The notes beneath the pieces are model-generated. The model worked only from the letters and a program-made list of their open reading frames with translations. It had not been told where the DNA came from and did no database searches. The translations under genes were made by a program, and so were the position numbers. Positions 11,248 to 22,904 of a stretch of 64,000 nucleotides of DNA are shown piece after piece. Origin of the DNA: Pseudoscleropodium purum (taxonomy: Eukaryota; Streptophyta; Bryopsida; Hypnales; Brachytheciaceae); the NCBI GenBank assembly GCA_963969395.1, contig OZ017796.1, positions 2,501 through 66,500 of the forward strand, given 5' to 3'. The first letter of the stretch is position 1; each line of letters opens with the position of its first letter.

Positions 11248-13420
11248 GTTACCCAAGGGCAATTTTGGGAGAGACACTTTGCCCGCTAGTGCGAAAGCGT
11301 CAAAGCAAGCAGTTCAAGTTAGTGGTGGAAGCGCTAGTGAAGCAATTGATCTTTTGAAGAACCGACTACAACAGGGCATTGCAATAGACTCGTACTCCTA
11401 TGTTGAAATTCTGAAGCGGTGCTTGAAGCAGGAAGACCTTCCGGCAGTAAAGCAGGTTCATGAGTGCACCATTGAGAGTGGCATGCAACGGAATATATAT
11501 GTGGCAAACAACCTATTGAGTGGATACATTAGATGTGGGAGTCTGGAGGATGCATGCAGAGTGTTTGACGAACTTGCGAAGAAGGATGTTGTTACTTGGA
11601 CCGTCATGATTGGAGGTTATGCTCAGCACAGTTGTGTGAAAGACGCCATGGAAGTTTTCCATCGTATGCGAAAGGAAGGTATGCAACCTAATGCAGTTAC
11701 TTACTTGAGCATCCTGAAAGCCTGTGCGAGCCCACCAGCCTTGAAGTGGGTCGAGGAAGTTCATGGATATATCAGAGAGGGTGGGTTGGAATCAGATGTT
11801 CGTGTGGGGACTTCGCTCCTTAAAATGTATGCAAAGTGTGGGATCATCGAGGAGGCAAGGAATACTTTTAATAAGTTGGCGAGTCGCGATGTGATTACCT
11901 GGAATGTGATGATTGGAGCATATGCCGAAAGTGGTGATGGTGAGGAAGCATATCGACTTCTTGTCCAAATGAAACGGGAAGGCTTCAAACCAGACGCCTT
12001 TACATATGCGAGTATTCTGAATGCATGTGCAAGCGCGGGGGCTTTAGAGTGGGTCAGGGAGGTTCATAGCCATGCCCATGAAGCCGGATTTGAGTCAGAT
12101 TTGCGTGTAGGCAACGCGCTGGTGCACATGTATGCAAAGTGTGGCAGTATCGATGATGCGCGACTGGCTTTTGACAAGATGGAGGAACGGGACGTGATCA
12201 CATGGACCGTGATGATTGGTGGACTTGCAGAGCATGGATGTGGGTCTGAAGCATATCGACTTCTTGTCCAAATGAAACGGGAAGGCTTCAAACCAGACGC
12301 CTTTACATATGCGAGTATCCTGAATGCATGTGCAAGCGCGGGGGATTTAGAGTGGGTCAGGGAGGTTCATAGCCATGCCCGTGAAGCCGGATTTGAGTCA
12401 GATTTGCGTGTGGGCAACGCGCTGGTGCACATGTATGCAAAGTGTGGCAGTATCGATGATGCGCGACTGGCTTTTAACAAGATGGAGGAACGGGACGTGA
12501 TCACATGGACCGTGATGATTGGTGGACTTGCAGAGCATGGATGTGGGCAGGCAGCCCTGGAAGTCTTTAAAACTATGATTGCAGACGGTGCGAAGCCCAA
12601 TGAGATCTCTTTCGTTGCAGTGTTGTCAGCTTGTAGTCATTCAGGCCTTGTGGATGAGAGCCGTAGACTATTTTTGGCTATGACACAAGATTATGGCATC
12701 AAACCTAGTGTGGTGCTTTATAACTGCATGGTGGATGTTCTTGCGCGAGCAGGACACTTGGAGGAAGCAAAGCTCTTGATTGACAACATGCCGGTGGAAC
12801 CAAATGGTGCAACTTGGGGAGCCTTGCTTGGTGCTTGTAGAACGTACGGTAATGTGGATTTGGGCAAACTTGCCGCTAATGAGCGTCTCAAGTTGGAACC
12901 GATGGATGCTTCTGCATACGTGCTTCTCTCGAATATCTTTGCTGCAGCTGGCAAGTGGGAGGAGGTGTTGCGGGTGCGGACTATGATGCAGGAGAGAGGT
13001 ATACGCAAGGAGCCAGGGCGAAGCTGGATTGAAGTTGATAACAAGGTGCATGACTTCGTCGTAGGGGATACTTCTCACCCAGAAGTGAAGGAGATCTATG
13101 TTGAGCTGAGGAGATTGAGTGAGACAATTAAGGCCGAAGGCTACATTCCTGATACCCGGCTAGTGTTGCGGAACATTGAGGAGGAGGAGAAAGAACTTGC
13201 TCTTTGCTCTCATAGTGAGAAGTTGGCCATAGCTTATGGACTCATGCGGACACCCCCTGGACAGCCAATTCGGGTGTTCAAGAACCTTCGAGTGTGTCCA
13301 GACTGCCATACAGCAACCAAGTTTATCTCAAAGGTGACTGAACGAGATATTGTTGTGAGGGATGCCAATCGCTTTCACCACTTCCAAGATGGCATGTGTT
13401 CTTGTGGTGATTACTGGTGA
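11248..13420 (+). CDS. PPR-DYW gene 1, organellar C-to-U RNA-editing factor (main exon)
   Basis: A 729-codon open frame (numbered from 11231) encodes a PLS-class PPR protein. L and S repeats start near residue 53; two almost identical 101-residue P-L-S modules follow at about 220-421, then P, L2, S2 (about 492-523), the E1/E2 region with EPGRSWIEV (604-602 area, about 594-602) and a complete DYW deaminase. Visible catalytic and zinc residues are H661-S-E663, C689-P-D-C692-H693, H716-H717, C723-S-C725 and the terminal D-Y-W (727-729). Such proteins bind organellar transcripts by the PPR code and deaminate one C to U. There is no in-frame ATG before residue 85 and an in-frame TGA at 11225, so the start must lie in an upstream exon; TCAG at 11244-11247 is a likely acceptor, and CCCAAG ending near 11256 is an alternative. 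Transit peptide not visible. Close relative of the gene at 45207-47070. Confidence 0.95.
11945..12550 (+). repeat. Two near-identical 303-bp P-L-S modules inside PPR gene 1
   Basis: The sequence from GAAGCATATCGACTTCTTGT at 11945 recurs at 12248, a period of 303 bp (101 codons), with only scattered differences over the unit. The unit equals one P+L+S repeat triplet. This is recent tandem duplication or gene conversion inside a coding exon. Confidence 0.93.
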
Positions 13421-14628
13421 CAGGGTTGGCAATTTTGACTAATTGTTGGCTATTTTGTTTTTTTAATCTCTTGACCATGATTTTTGCATGCAATTTTAAT
13501 TTGAAAATTATCATTGTAATTCGTCATCATTTGTGAATATTGTTATTGTGTTCGTTTGTTATTGTGTTTGTTATCATTGCTTGGAAATGACTTGAGGGAA
13601 GTATTCATAGAGGTTGTTGTCTTTGCATTTTCTTTTGTGAAGTTGAAATCAAAGGATGGAAAATTTTAGTTAGAATTGGCCTAAGACCCTTCCCCCGTCC
13701 ATGCAATATGCATCTTTTTGTTGGTAACTTCAAAATATAGTGAGAAGACTATTCCTAGTATCAAAATGATTGTTTTGAAGTTCTTTGTCTAAGATAACTA
13801 TGCTAGGAATTACATTTTTCTTAGTAGGTAGGTGATTGTTGTTGCTATTGTAGTTGATGTTTTTACAAATAGTTAACTCAAATTTTGGTCCTTGCCTTGG
13901 TTTGAATTTTGAAAGGGAAGTTGAGGCTAGGTGATTATAATTGGTGAGGTTTATGTTACTAGTGTGGCTTTGAGTTCAAGAGGAATATATTGATTTTGAT
14001 CTTGGATGTAATAGGGGATTCATTTTTTATTTTTATTTTTAATTGATTTTTATTTTGATCAACATATTGATTTTGATCTTCAATTGTAATTATAGGGGAT
14101 TCATATTTAGGAATTATGGCTTAGATGTTATCAAAGTGATTTTTTCTTTTAGTATGAGACACTAATTATCAAAAGATGCACTAGTTGTAATATATTTTCT
14201 TTCAAATTAGTGTGGCATGAAATATTGAGTGTATTCTACTAATTCCTAGAAAGTAAAATTAGTACTTGGCTAATCTGTAACCTCTCTACAATCTATAAAT
14301 GTTAGGTAGTGTTTGAAAAATTTGTAATTTCTTTAGTATTGTAGTTTTAGAAAATAAATTAAGGTAATAGATGAATCTAAGACTTTTTCTGACTTTATTG
14401 TGTTGCTAGAATTGCACACTTTCTAATTGGATGAATCAATAGTTGCTAAAATTAGAGCTAATATTGCACTTGAACCTTTGTAATGATTGTCATTGGGGAC
14501 AAATGGACTTCAAAATGAGATTACATGTATTTGCAACTTTTCTTGTGGAAATTGTTCAATTAAGTATATATACAATATGGCAAATTTTGAAGATAAATTG
14601 AGATTGTCTAATTACAAGATGTATCAAT
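13421..14628. other. 3' flank of PPR gene 1, homologous to 47071-49130
   Basis: Beyond the stop codon this AT-rich flank matches the flank of PPR gene 2 in order: GGTTGGCAA near the stop, GGAAATGA...TTCATAGAGGTTGT at 13586-13620, GAGAAGACTATTC near 13741, GGCTAGGTGATT near 13925, TTAGGAATTAT near 14108, and CTTCAAAATGA near 14508. Copy 2 has about 600 bp extra near 47500-48110. No gene is seen. Confidence 0.8.
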
Positions 14629-14822
14629 CAGGGTTGACAAGACGGTCGGAGGTCCGGACGCGTCTGCTGTGTCCGTAGCGTCCACTAACATTCGCGGTCC
14701 GCCTGTCCGCCCCGCCCCACCTTGTCCGCCTTTCGATGGCGGGAAGGATGCTGCGTCCGTGAGGACGGACGTCCGGGTTACGGACGCTATTTTGGGGCGG
14801 ACGTACTGATTTGTCAACCCTA
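14629..14822. mobile_element. GC-rich hAT-like miniature element, copy 1
   Basis: This 194-bp CpG-rich island in AT-rich DNA is bounded by inverted ends CAGGGTTGACAAG and TTTGTCAACCCTA. The interior is dense in GTCCG and CGGACG. It shares its ends and the segments GTGTCCGTAGCGTCC and GACGCTATTTTGGGGCGGAC with copy 2 at 40408-40693 but lacks about 90 bp of its middle. CAGGG-type ends are typical of hAT elements. An 8-bp target duplication is not recognisable here (GTATCAAT versus AATTATAG), so this copy is older or has altered ends. The corresponding place beside PPR gene 2 (near 49125) has no insertion. Confidence 0.82.
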
Positions 14823-15734
14823 AATTATAGTGAGACCTTCTTTAGAGACAATTTTTAAAAAATATGAGAACAATTGTTTAGCAATACTTCAAATGCAATG
14901 AAGCTTGTGAACGAGATTTATAGAAACATGAGAATCCCGATTTCTCATGGCAAAACAAGATTTATTGTATTAAAATATGTGAAGTGAACATCAAACAAAA
15001 CAAGGTAGAATAAAGACAATTGTAATGGTCCAAACCAAACAAGCTTTAAAGACTAAGAAATGAATAGAAATAAAAAATGATAATGAAATATAAATAATTA
15101 CCAATTGAAATTATGTAATTCTATTAATATAGTTGCAATATACCTCTTGACCTCCAAAACAATATTTTCAATAATATAATTCCACATGAAGTCATCTACA
15201 TAATTACAATTGATAATAGGCAATTATATTTGCAAACAGTAGCTGCTATCCCCAACTATAAACATCTTACTAGAGAAAACTTTGAGATTTTTATCATTTT
15301 TCAATTCTTTCTCAAATACAACATTTTCTTGCATCCAATTGGCACACTACAATTTAATAATTAATATCATTTGTAACATCTACTATAGATCTTTCCTTTA
15401 TTATTTTCCAAAGCCACATAGAAATTCTATTTCCTTCTATATAACTATAAGTAACAAAATGTGCAACTAGATTCATAACATCATTCTTTAGAAAAGGCCT
15501 AACAATTGGCAAAGAAATCATGTGACATAAAAGAATATTGATTTTTGATTTTGTTCTCAGTTGATCCTTCAACCCCTCAAGGCAAAAAAAAGTGTTTATA
15601 GTCTCTTTTAAAAAGTCATGCAATTGTAACTCTAGTTGATCTTTAAAAAGAAGTTGAAGTATAACATCCAAAATCTGTGTTTATAGATTTTTTTGACCAA
15701 AAAACTATTTTTAACTATTTTTTCCACATTTAAC
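14823..15734. other. AT-rich spacer, no gene seen
   Basis: Very AT-rich sequence with only short frames on either strand. The frame on the minus strand at 15354-15671 has low-complexity composition and no family match. Confidence 0.5.
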
Positions 15735-16505
15735 TAATTCTTGCATATGCTAGAAACAAACTTAGATCCCCAAAACTGTAGCCGTTAACAACTAGAGGTC
15801 TAGGAAAGCCCAAAAAATTTAACATTTGACTAATTCTTGTATATGCTAGGAACAAATTTGGATCCCTAAGACCATAGCCGTTAATGGATGGGGGTCTAGA
15901 AAGGTCCAAAATTTTTTAGCATTTGACCAATTTTGTGTATGTTGGAAACAAATTTGAATCCCCAAAACCGTAACCATTAATGGTTGGGGGTTTAGGAAGG
16001 TCCAAAAAATTACAACATTTGACTAATTTTTGCATATGCTAAAAGCAAATTTGGATCCCTAAAAGCGTAGCCGTTAACAACTAGGGGTCTAGGAAGGCCC
16101 AAAAAATTTCAGCATTTGACTAATTTTTGCATATGCTAAAAACAAATTTGGATCCCCAAAAGCATAGCCATTAACGGTTGGGGATTTAAGAAGGTCCAAA
16201 AAATTTCAACATTTGACTAATTCTTGTATATATTGAAAACAAATTTGAATCTTCAAAACCGTAGCTGTTAACGGATGCGGGTCTAGAAAGATCCAAAATA
16301 TTTCAGCATTTGACTAATTCTTGCATATGTTGAAAACAAATTTGAATCTTCAAAATTGTAGCTGTTAATGGATACGGGTCTAGAAAGATCCAAAACATTT
16401 CAACATTTGACTAATTCTTGCATATGTTGGAAAGAAATTTGAATCCCCATAATCATAGCCATTAACGACTAGAGTTTAAAGAGGCTCCAAAAAATTTCAA
16501 ATAAC
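15735..16505. repeat. Tandem array, eight copies of a 96-97-bp unit
   Basis: The landmark TAATTCTTGCATATGCTA and its variants recur at 15735, 15831, 15928, 16024, 16121, 16218, 16315 and 16412, a spacing of 96 or 97 bp. Each unit continues with ACAAATTTGGATCCCC-like sequence, TAGCCGTTAA, a G-rich GGGTCTAG box and GTCCAAAAA. The units are diverged by roughly 10-20 per cent by eye. It is a small local satellite; no coding content. Confidence 0.95.
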
Positions 16506-16547
16506 GATCACATAGATTTAAAAGTCACTAATTTTGATTGATCTTAG

Positions 16548-17095
16548 ATGAAAAGACAAGCGCTTTATACATGTGAGATGGTAGAAGGTAAAACAATCCA
16601 TGTGGGATATGTAAATTAGGATTACTAGGAGCTCAACTACTCATACCTAGTTAAATTAAAAGTAGGAATTGTGTTCAATATAGAACTTTGGGCCTCATTT
16701 TTTCATAGTAGAGTAACTTTTTTGTAAAAACTTTGAACTAAGAAAATTGTGAAAATCAAGTAAAACTTCAGGGTTAAATTTTTTTGGAGGTTTCAAGTCC
16801 CTAAAAGAAAGTTATGGAAAAAATTTAGAGAGGTTGAGGGGACAATTTTTTGATATTTTCAAACATTTTCTCTGAATTTTGTTCATAACTTTCTTTTGGA
16901 GACTTAAAATTATAAATAGATTTTTCGGGATGAAATTGAGCTCGATTTTCCAACTTCTTTTAGTTCGAATCTTTTTGAAATAAATCATTCCATTGTGCCA
17001 AAATGAGGTTTGAAGTTTTACATTGAACACAATTTCTATATTTTGGCAATGAGTTGTCAAGCTCTCATCTTCAAATTGTCCCAAAGATGATGGGT
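16548..17095 (+). mobile_element. Palindrome-core dispersed element, copy A
   Basis: The core 16667-17034 is a long imperfect inverted repeat: it starts AATTGTGTTCAATATAG and ends ACATTGAACACAATT, and matching continues inward through CCTCATTTT and AAAAGAAAGTTATG on both arms, so the core can fold into a hairpin with arms of about 180 bp. Unique shoulders flank the core (AAAAGACAAGCGCTTTATAC on the left, AGCTCTCATCTTCAAATTG on the right). The same core and both shoulders occur in reverse orientation at 22905-23450. No transposase is encoded, so it is a non-autonomous foldback-like element. Confidence 0.78.
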
Positions 17096-17369
17096 TTCAT
17101 TATAAAAAGAATCTCTTAATCCTTTAACCTCATTAAATGTTAATGAAGTAATTCCTTCATTCAACCACCCAAAAAAAATTTGGTAGTAGATGCTCAAATG
17201 ATATTTAATATATGGTTAGATGAATTGTTATTGGATTTTTCAAATTTTTGACAAACCATCTTTAGATTTTTTTATAAATTCACATGTTTGGTCCTAGATT
17301 GAACAAAAAATTGGTGCTTGTTTTTTAGTATAATTAATTCGAACTTACTATACGAATATGGTATTTGTT

Positions 17370-18475
17370 TAAAATGATTGTTGATGGACTTACAAGTGGA
17401 ATTGATCTTGTACAATGGATGCAACCAAGTGCGAACCTTGAAAATTGCTTTGTCATATTTGATTATGTAAAGAGGGTGAAATCATGAACAACTATCACTT
17501 GTCACATCTGACTATTTATTGCAAAGTCATGACTATTGCCGTTTGTAATATGCAGATTGTTTTGGGTAGTGAAAGCTAGTTCATTTTTGGCATTATCATA
17601 GTTCATTGTAAAAAATGGGGTGTTGGATCCAACCTTCCAAGGATTCATATGTGATAGTGCTCAAAACAACTTTAATAGATTCACATTGTGTATAGGTTGG
17701 GGGATCCATTTGTTCGAATGGTAGACCGTGAATGGACTTACTTGTTCCATTGGGCAACAGACATGCACAAGCACACATAGAAGCTAATCAACAAAGAATT
17801 CTTGAACTAACATATTTGACTTTAAATGTAGTACAATTATACAACATAAATGTCTGAAGTGAAGAAGATGTATTTAAAAATCAAAGCTTCATGGTACCCC
17901 CTTAATATTGCATTAAAACCAACAATTCATGAACTTATTGAAGGATTGGATCGCATTTTGGTACTTTCAATATATTAGTGGGGTAGATTCATAGAAACGG
18001 TATTACCTTTAGCATCTTTTCTTTTTCCTATTTCCTATCCTAAACTCTAAATTACAAACTATTTGAATAATGACTTCATTCATTATCATTCTTTGCAAAA
18101 ATTGAGGATAGAAGAACTAATAGATGTCCCAATGTGCAATGTCAAAAAAACAATGCATTACAAATGGATGCAAACTTCTAGGAAATGTAGATCTAATATG
18201 TTAGTTGCCACATGTGATGACTAGGTTTGAGCTTTCATGCACATGACCAACTATATGGCTTACCTTTGTGGGGCCCTTTTAGAAAATTTCCTTCTAAAAA
18301 GGGTTTGAAATTGAAAAGAGTTATGGTACGTAGAGATGGAAAGAAAATTGCAAACATCCTTAGTGAGATGCATGGAATAGAAGACATCCGTACTGAAATT
18401 CTATGTTTAGAGATGGAAGAGGTATTCAAGTCCAAAAAAAAGAACTTGGAACTTTTGATCAATTTTATTTGAAGG
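17370..18475 (+). pseudogene. Decayed MULE-like transposase, short copy
   Basis: Broken frames read SGIDLVQWMQPSANLEN (about 17395), DYVKRV, then GDPFVRMVDREWTYLFHW (about 17702) and HELIEGLD, and finally VMVRRDGKKIANILSEMHGI (about 18326-18385). Multiple stops and frameshifts interrupt it. The order and wording match the longer pseudogene at 42146-44060, where SGIDLVKHMQP, GFMANHAQANWNA and GTRNPKIEMVNCE occur in the same order. An Asp-bearing A-x-A-Q-A-N/N-N-F segment followed by C/Y-x-F-H-W resembles the second-Asp to C-x-x-H stretch of Mutator-like (MULE) DDE transposases; that assignment is inference. It is certainly not a working gene. Confidence 0.6.
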
Positions 18476-19526
18476 TAATTTCCATTTTTCTGAGAAGGAA
18501 TTAGATTCAAACTAAATTGGTCATTGCTAGAGTGCAACTCTGAATTGTACATTTGAGGAGTTTAACATGGTCATGTCACATACTTGATTTGTAGTGAAAA
18601 CAAATTGCGATAAATTGAAATGACACATAGTGAGAATTTCACACAAGTCAAGGAAATAATATTAGACCATTCAAAAGATTATACATGCCAAATGCAAAAT
18701 ATTGATTGTGAGGCATGAAAAATCCATTGTTGCCCCTAATTACAAAGGATAGAAGTGTGAGAATAAAGAACACAATAGTTTCAACTAAGCCAATTTTTAT
18801 TTTGTACAAACCAAATTGCACAATACATGATAGAACCTAAGCTTTTCCATATTCTTATCCAACTCAAGATCCCCAAGGTTTGGCATGTTCTTACACATAC
18901 CAATCTTACTTGTACTAAAATCATTAAGCTTCAAGAAGTTGAATTCTGCTTGCACTCCACCAATTTAATGTCACCTTGACATTTAATCACTTTGTCTAAG
19001 GTATTTGAACTTGTGTTGTGGACTCATTCTTGACTAGTACATACTTGAAGAATCTCTTTCATTTGGAATGGCAAGCAAGTTTCCCAAAGCAATAAGGCAC
19101 CCATTGAAAATCATGGCAATAAATGGAAAAATGCAAAGAATGTTATTGCAAGTATGACTAAGATGAACTTCCTTTTTTGCTCTAGACTTAGTGCTATTAT
19201 TACACTTTCATCTGGATTGATTTTAATCCAAATATTCATAACATCACATTTTATAATTTTCCATTCTATATTTGTCTTCATTATAGAAGCATAAATGGGA
19301 CTTCCATCGGAAAGTGTTGCATTTACAAAAACTGCAAACACCTTTATTAAATCTTTTATTACTTCTGCAAACTAGATTATGAAACAAACACGTTCATTCG
19401 CGCTCCTATCTTCAACTTGGATGAAGTTAAGCAAGTGCTTTTTGCTATTAGAATCATCAGGATGTGCAATGATCAATTTAATTGACAAATATTAACATGA
19501 TATAAAGTAGATACATAGTACCAATA
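18476..19526. other. AT-rich spacer, no gene seen
   Basis: Short frames only. Some of this may be eroded 3' sequence of the transposase copy just upstream, but I cannot follow homology beyond 18475. Confidence 0.45.
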
Positions 19527-20455
19527 TATTATCCTCTAAAGGACTGGATAGCATTTTTTGGTTGTATAGAAATTTTAGGCAGGTCATTGTAACCAAAAAT
19601 CTGCATATTTTAGGCTGAAATTTTAATAGAAGGTATGGATAAGGAATATCTTTTATATGCAATAAATTTTATGACATTTGGAAATAGGAGTCTAAAGTTA
19701 TAGCCTAATATGTTATTTTTTTTTTGTAAGTGGATAGTTTGAGTAGATTAGGAAAAATCACTTTTTTCAAAAACCAAAGTTTGAAATTGGTTTTCTAGAA
19801 TTATATACACAAGGAAAGCTTTGAATCATTCCATTTTGATCAGCAAGTAAAAAATTATGAGAATTTTTTGTTTGCGGGCAATTATAGATTCTCTACTCTA
19901 AAATAAACTTTGAAATCCTTTATCTTACCCAATTTTCAATATTTTGAAATAAAATAAAATCCTAGAATGTAAATTGTTTATTACAACATTTCAACCATTG
20001 GGATTGGCATTTTTCAATTCCATATTTCAATTCTTAATAATTTAATATTTTCAATCATTCTTTACCACTACCTACTTACAATTTTTTTCTACATATTGTG
20101 CTATTCCAAATGATCTAAAAAATTTTGAACGTTTGGCCAATTTATCTAGGAAAATAATCCAAAGAAGAACCATCATTTTTTAGTAATTTTTCTATAGAAA
20201 AGTGAGCTTGTAAAGTATAGCTGCCTAGTTTGTCGAAGGGTTGAAAAAATGATTTTGGTGAGTTTGAATGCTTGTATCTTACGATCATCACGATGGAATT
20301 TTCTGAAATTTTTACCACCTGTTTTCACGTCATCATACTACAAGATCCTATGGTTACATGTGTCAAAAATTATTTTTTTCCAAAAATTTAGTGGTTGTAC
20401 TAGAAATGGCAGTTTTGGAGCATTTTTGGTCAATACGTAGTCATGGAATTTTAGG
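19527..20455 (+). mobile_element. TTAA-bounded dispersed repeat, copy D1
   Basis: The left edge TATTATCCTCTAAAGGAC is a decayed form of TTAACCCTTAAAGGA. Internal landmarks TTTTAATAGAAGGT, CTTTGAATCATTCCATTTTG, AATTTTTACCACCTGTTTTC and GATCCTATGGTTACATGTG are shared with copies at 21320-22168 (plus), 38586-39482 (minus), 52090-52744 (minus) and partly 28754-29280. No coding frame survives; the right edge is eroded. Confidence 0.75.
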
Positions 20456-21319
20456 AATTATCTTCAAATCCCCGAATTTGAATAGAAAAATCTTATATTC
20501 ATATTCCAATATGAATTCCTTGTTATAATGTAATAATATTTTATTATGTATACAATATTCTACATCCTATGATGTTTTCATTGAATTTGTTTTCTTCTCA
20601 TCTTTAAAATTGCCTCTAAATTATATGTACTCTCACTTGATCAACCCACCTTAGGATGGCCTCTTAGAACATAATATAAATTTCAAAACATGCAATAGCA
20701 CCAACTTTCTAAGCTTCTAGATCTAAAATCCATGGTCATGGGTCTCATTATAATAGGTCGTAATTTCTAAATATAATAAATTTTAATGAAAAAACATCAA
20801 TCCTTAAACTCTTTAAACAAAAAAAATTAGAAACTACATTATGTTCTTAATTTCTAGGCTCTAGACTCATACAATCCCTACCCACTGCTCATAGGCTCAC
20901 GCTCACATGCTCACATGCTAGCATCGTTGTTTGTTACTCCATTGTTCACCATTTTTTAGTCTAATAGTCACCATTGAAGCTTACTATTTGAAAATAGATT
21001 CTCTACTAAAAGGATCTTTGAGCAACCAATTTGCGCAATATTTGGGTCTAGTGGGCATCAAGATGCTCAATGATGAGAATCAGTGTGTCTTTTGAATTAC
21101 AATAACCTTATTACATTCATTTTCATTTTTAGTACAATTTGAGTGTTAAAAATAAATTTTGTGAGTTGCAATGTGAAATAAGCTTTCATGACATTATTGG
21201 ATTTCAAAATTTTTATGATTTTTGTCTTTTACATGAATAATAAAAGCTTCAAATTTACTTGTGTAATAATAGGACTCCTTACCCAAATCTTAAAAAAAAC
21301 TTTATTTAAGAAATGTGCC
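20456..21319. other. AT-rich spacer, no gene seen
   Basis: No open frame of note on either strand. A GCTCACG/GCTCACATGCTCACATGC stutter lies near 20890-20925. Confidence 0.5.
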
Positions 21320-22168
21320 TTAACCTTTAAAGGACCAATATGGGTTTTTTTTTTTGCTTCATAGCAATTTTGGGCAGGTACATGTAACTAGAGATTTTCA
21401 TATTTTTGGCCCAAATTTTAATAGAAGGTGGGGAAAAAGAATATCTTTCATACGCATTAAATTTCATGACCTTTGGAAATAGAAATTAAAAGTTATGGTC
21501 TAATATGTTATTTTTTTGGAATTTTGTATACATGGAAAGCTTTGAATCATTCTATTTTGATCAATGAGCCAGAAGTTGTGAAGATTTTTTTGTTTGTGGG
21601 CAATTATGGATTTTCTATTCAAAAATAAACTTTGAAGTCTTTTATCTTACTCAATTTTTGGAAATAAAATAAAATCATAGGGTGTAGATTGTTTACAACA
21701 ACATTGCAACCATTAGGATTGGCATTTTTCAATTCCATACCTCTCTTTTAATAATTTAGTATTTTGAATTATTCTCAACTATTGTCTACTTACTATTTTT
21801 TTCCTATATGTTGTACAATTCCAAATGATCTGAAATTTTCAAAGGAATGTGGCCAACTTGTCTAGGAAAAAGAATCTAAAGAAGCACTACCATTTTGGAT
21901 ATTTTTGCATAGAAAAGTGAGCTTGTGAAGTGCAGCAACCTTGTTTTTTGTAAGGCCAAAAAAATGATTTTAGTGATTTTGAAAGCTTACAGCTTGCAAT
22001 CCACAAAGTGAAAAGTTCTGAAATTTTTACCATATGTTCCCAAGTCAACATACTACATGATCCTACGGTTACATGTGCCAAAAAAAATTAAAAATTTGGT
22101 ACTTGGACAAAAAATGGCCATATCTGAGAGTTTTCAGTGAAAACATAATATGGAACTTTACGGGTTGA
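21320..22168 (+). mobile_element. TTAA-bounded dispersed repeat, copy D2
   Basis: The left end TTAACCTTTAAAGGA and the decayed right end CTTTACGGGTTGA are inverted relative to each other. The interior follows D1 in order (GGGCAGGTACATGTAAC, AATAGAAGGTGGGGA, AATGATCTGAAATTTTC, GATCCTACGGTTACATGTG). Length is about 849 bp, like the full copy at 38586-39482. No transposase. Confidence 0.78.
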
Positions 22169-22904
22169 AGTAGATTGGGGAGGAGCCCAACAAAACACAT
22201 ATTTTTCAAGACGCTGTCTTTGGGGAGAAATCTGAGTCAAACCAACTAACATATGTAGTTCTCTGCTATAATTCAGTTCTCACTGATACATTTCAGCTCT
22301 TTTGTATTCATAGTACGGAGTAGTTTTTTAGGTGAAATGATGTTTCTTCAATCAATGCTTTGGATTTTGAATCGATCGTCAAGTTTGAAAAATGAAGGTT
22401 TCCACTCATCTTTCACAGCCATCGATTGGTTCTGCTGGTTTGAGGAGACCAGCCTTTGGGTATGGGTTTCTCAGTTGAGCAGCGATAAACTACGGTGAGT
22501 TGTACCGTAGTACCTCTTCAATTTCGGCAAAAATTAACTTTTTTTTATAAAGATATCGTAATTTTATAAAATTATAATGATAATTGCCGAAAATCTTGAA
22601 ATTTACAACGCTAATTGCCAAAATCAATGGAAATATTTGACTATCTATAGTTTAATAATCTTCCCCAAACCATAAAGAATTAAATGATTAGGTTGTTTTA
22701 AAAAAAGAAAATAACCAATGTTAGTTAGAAGGTATAATATAGAGTCCAATGATCATCAACCATGTATTCAACAAGGTCATCAATGATGAAGAGATTAGTT
22801 GATGGAAACGTCAAGGAATGTCATCATTGAAACTAAGTGGGAGTAGAAGGTGGAGAGGTTGTTTTTTATGATGAAGTTCATTCTCTCTCATGAACCCTCA
22901 AAGA
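22169..22904. other. AT-rich spacer, no gene seen
   Basis: Nothing recognisable beyond short frames; the sequence before copy B is partly purine-rich (GGGAGTAGAAGGTGGAGAGG near 22840). Confidence 0.5.

Noticed and set aside
11513..13078. Several minus-strand frames across PPR gene 1, and the like across 45414-46544
   Set aside because: They are antisense shadows of the PPR repeats; their own repetition follows the 303-bp module and they lack independent support.
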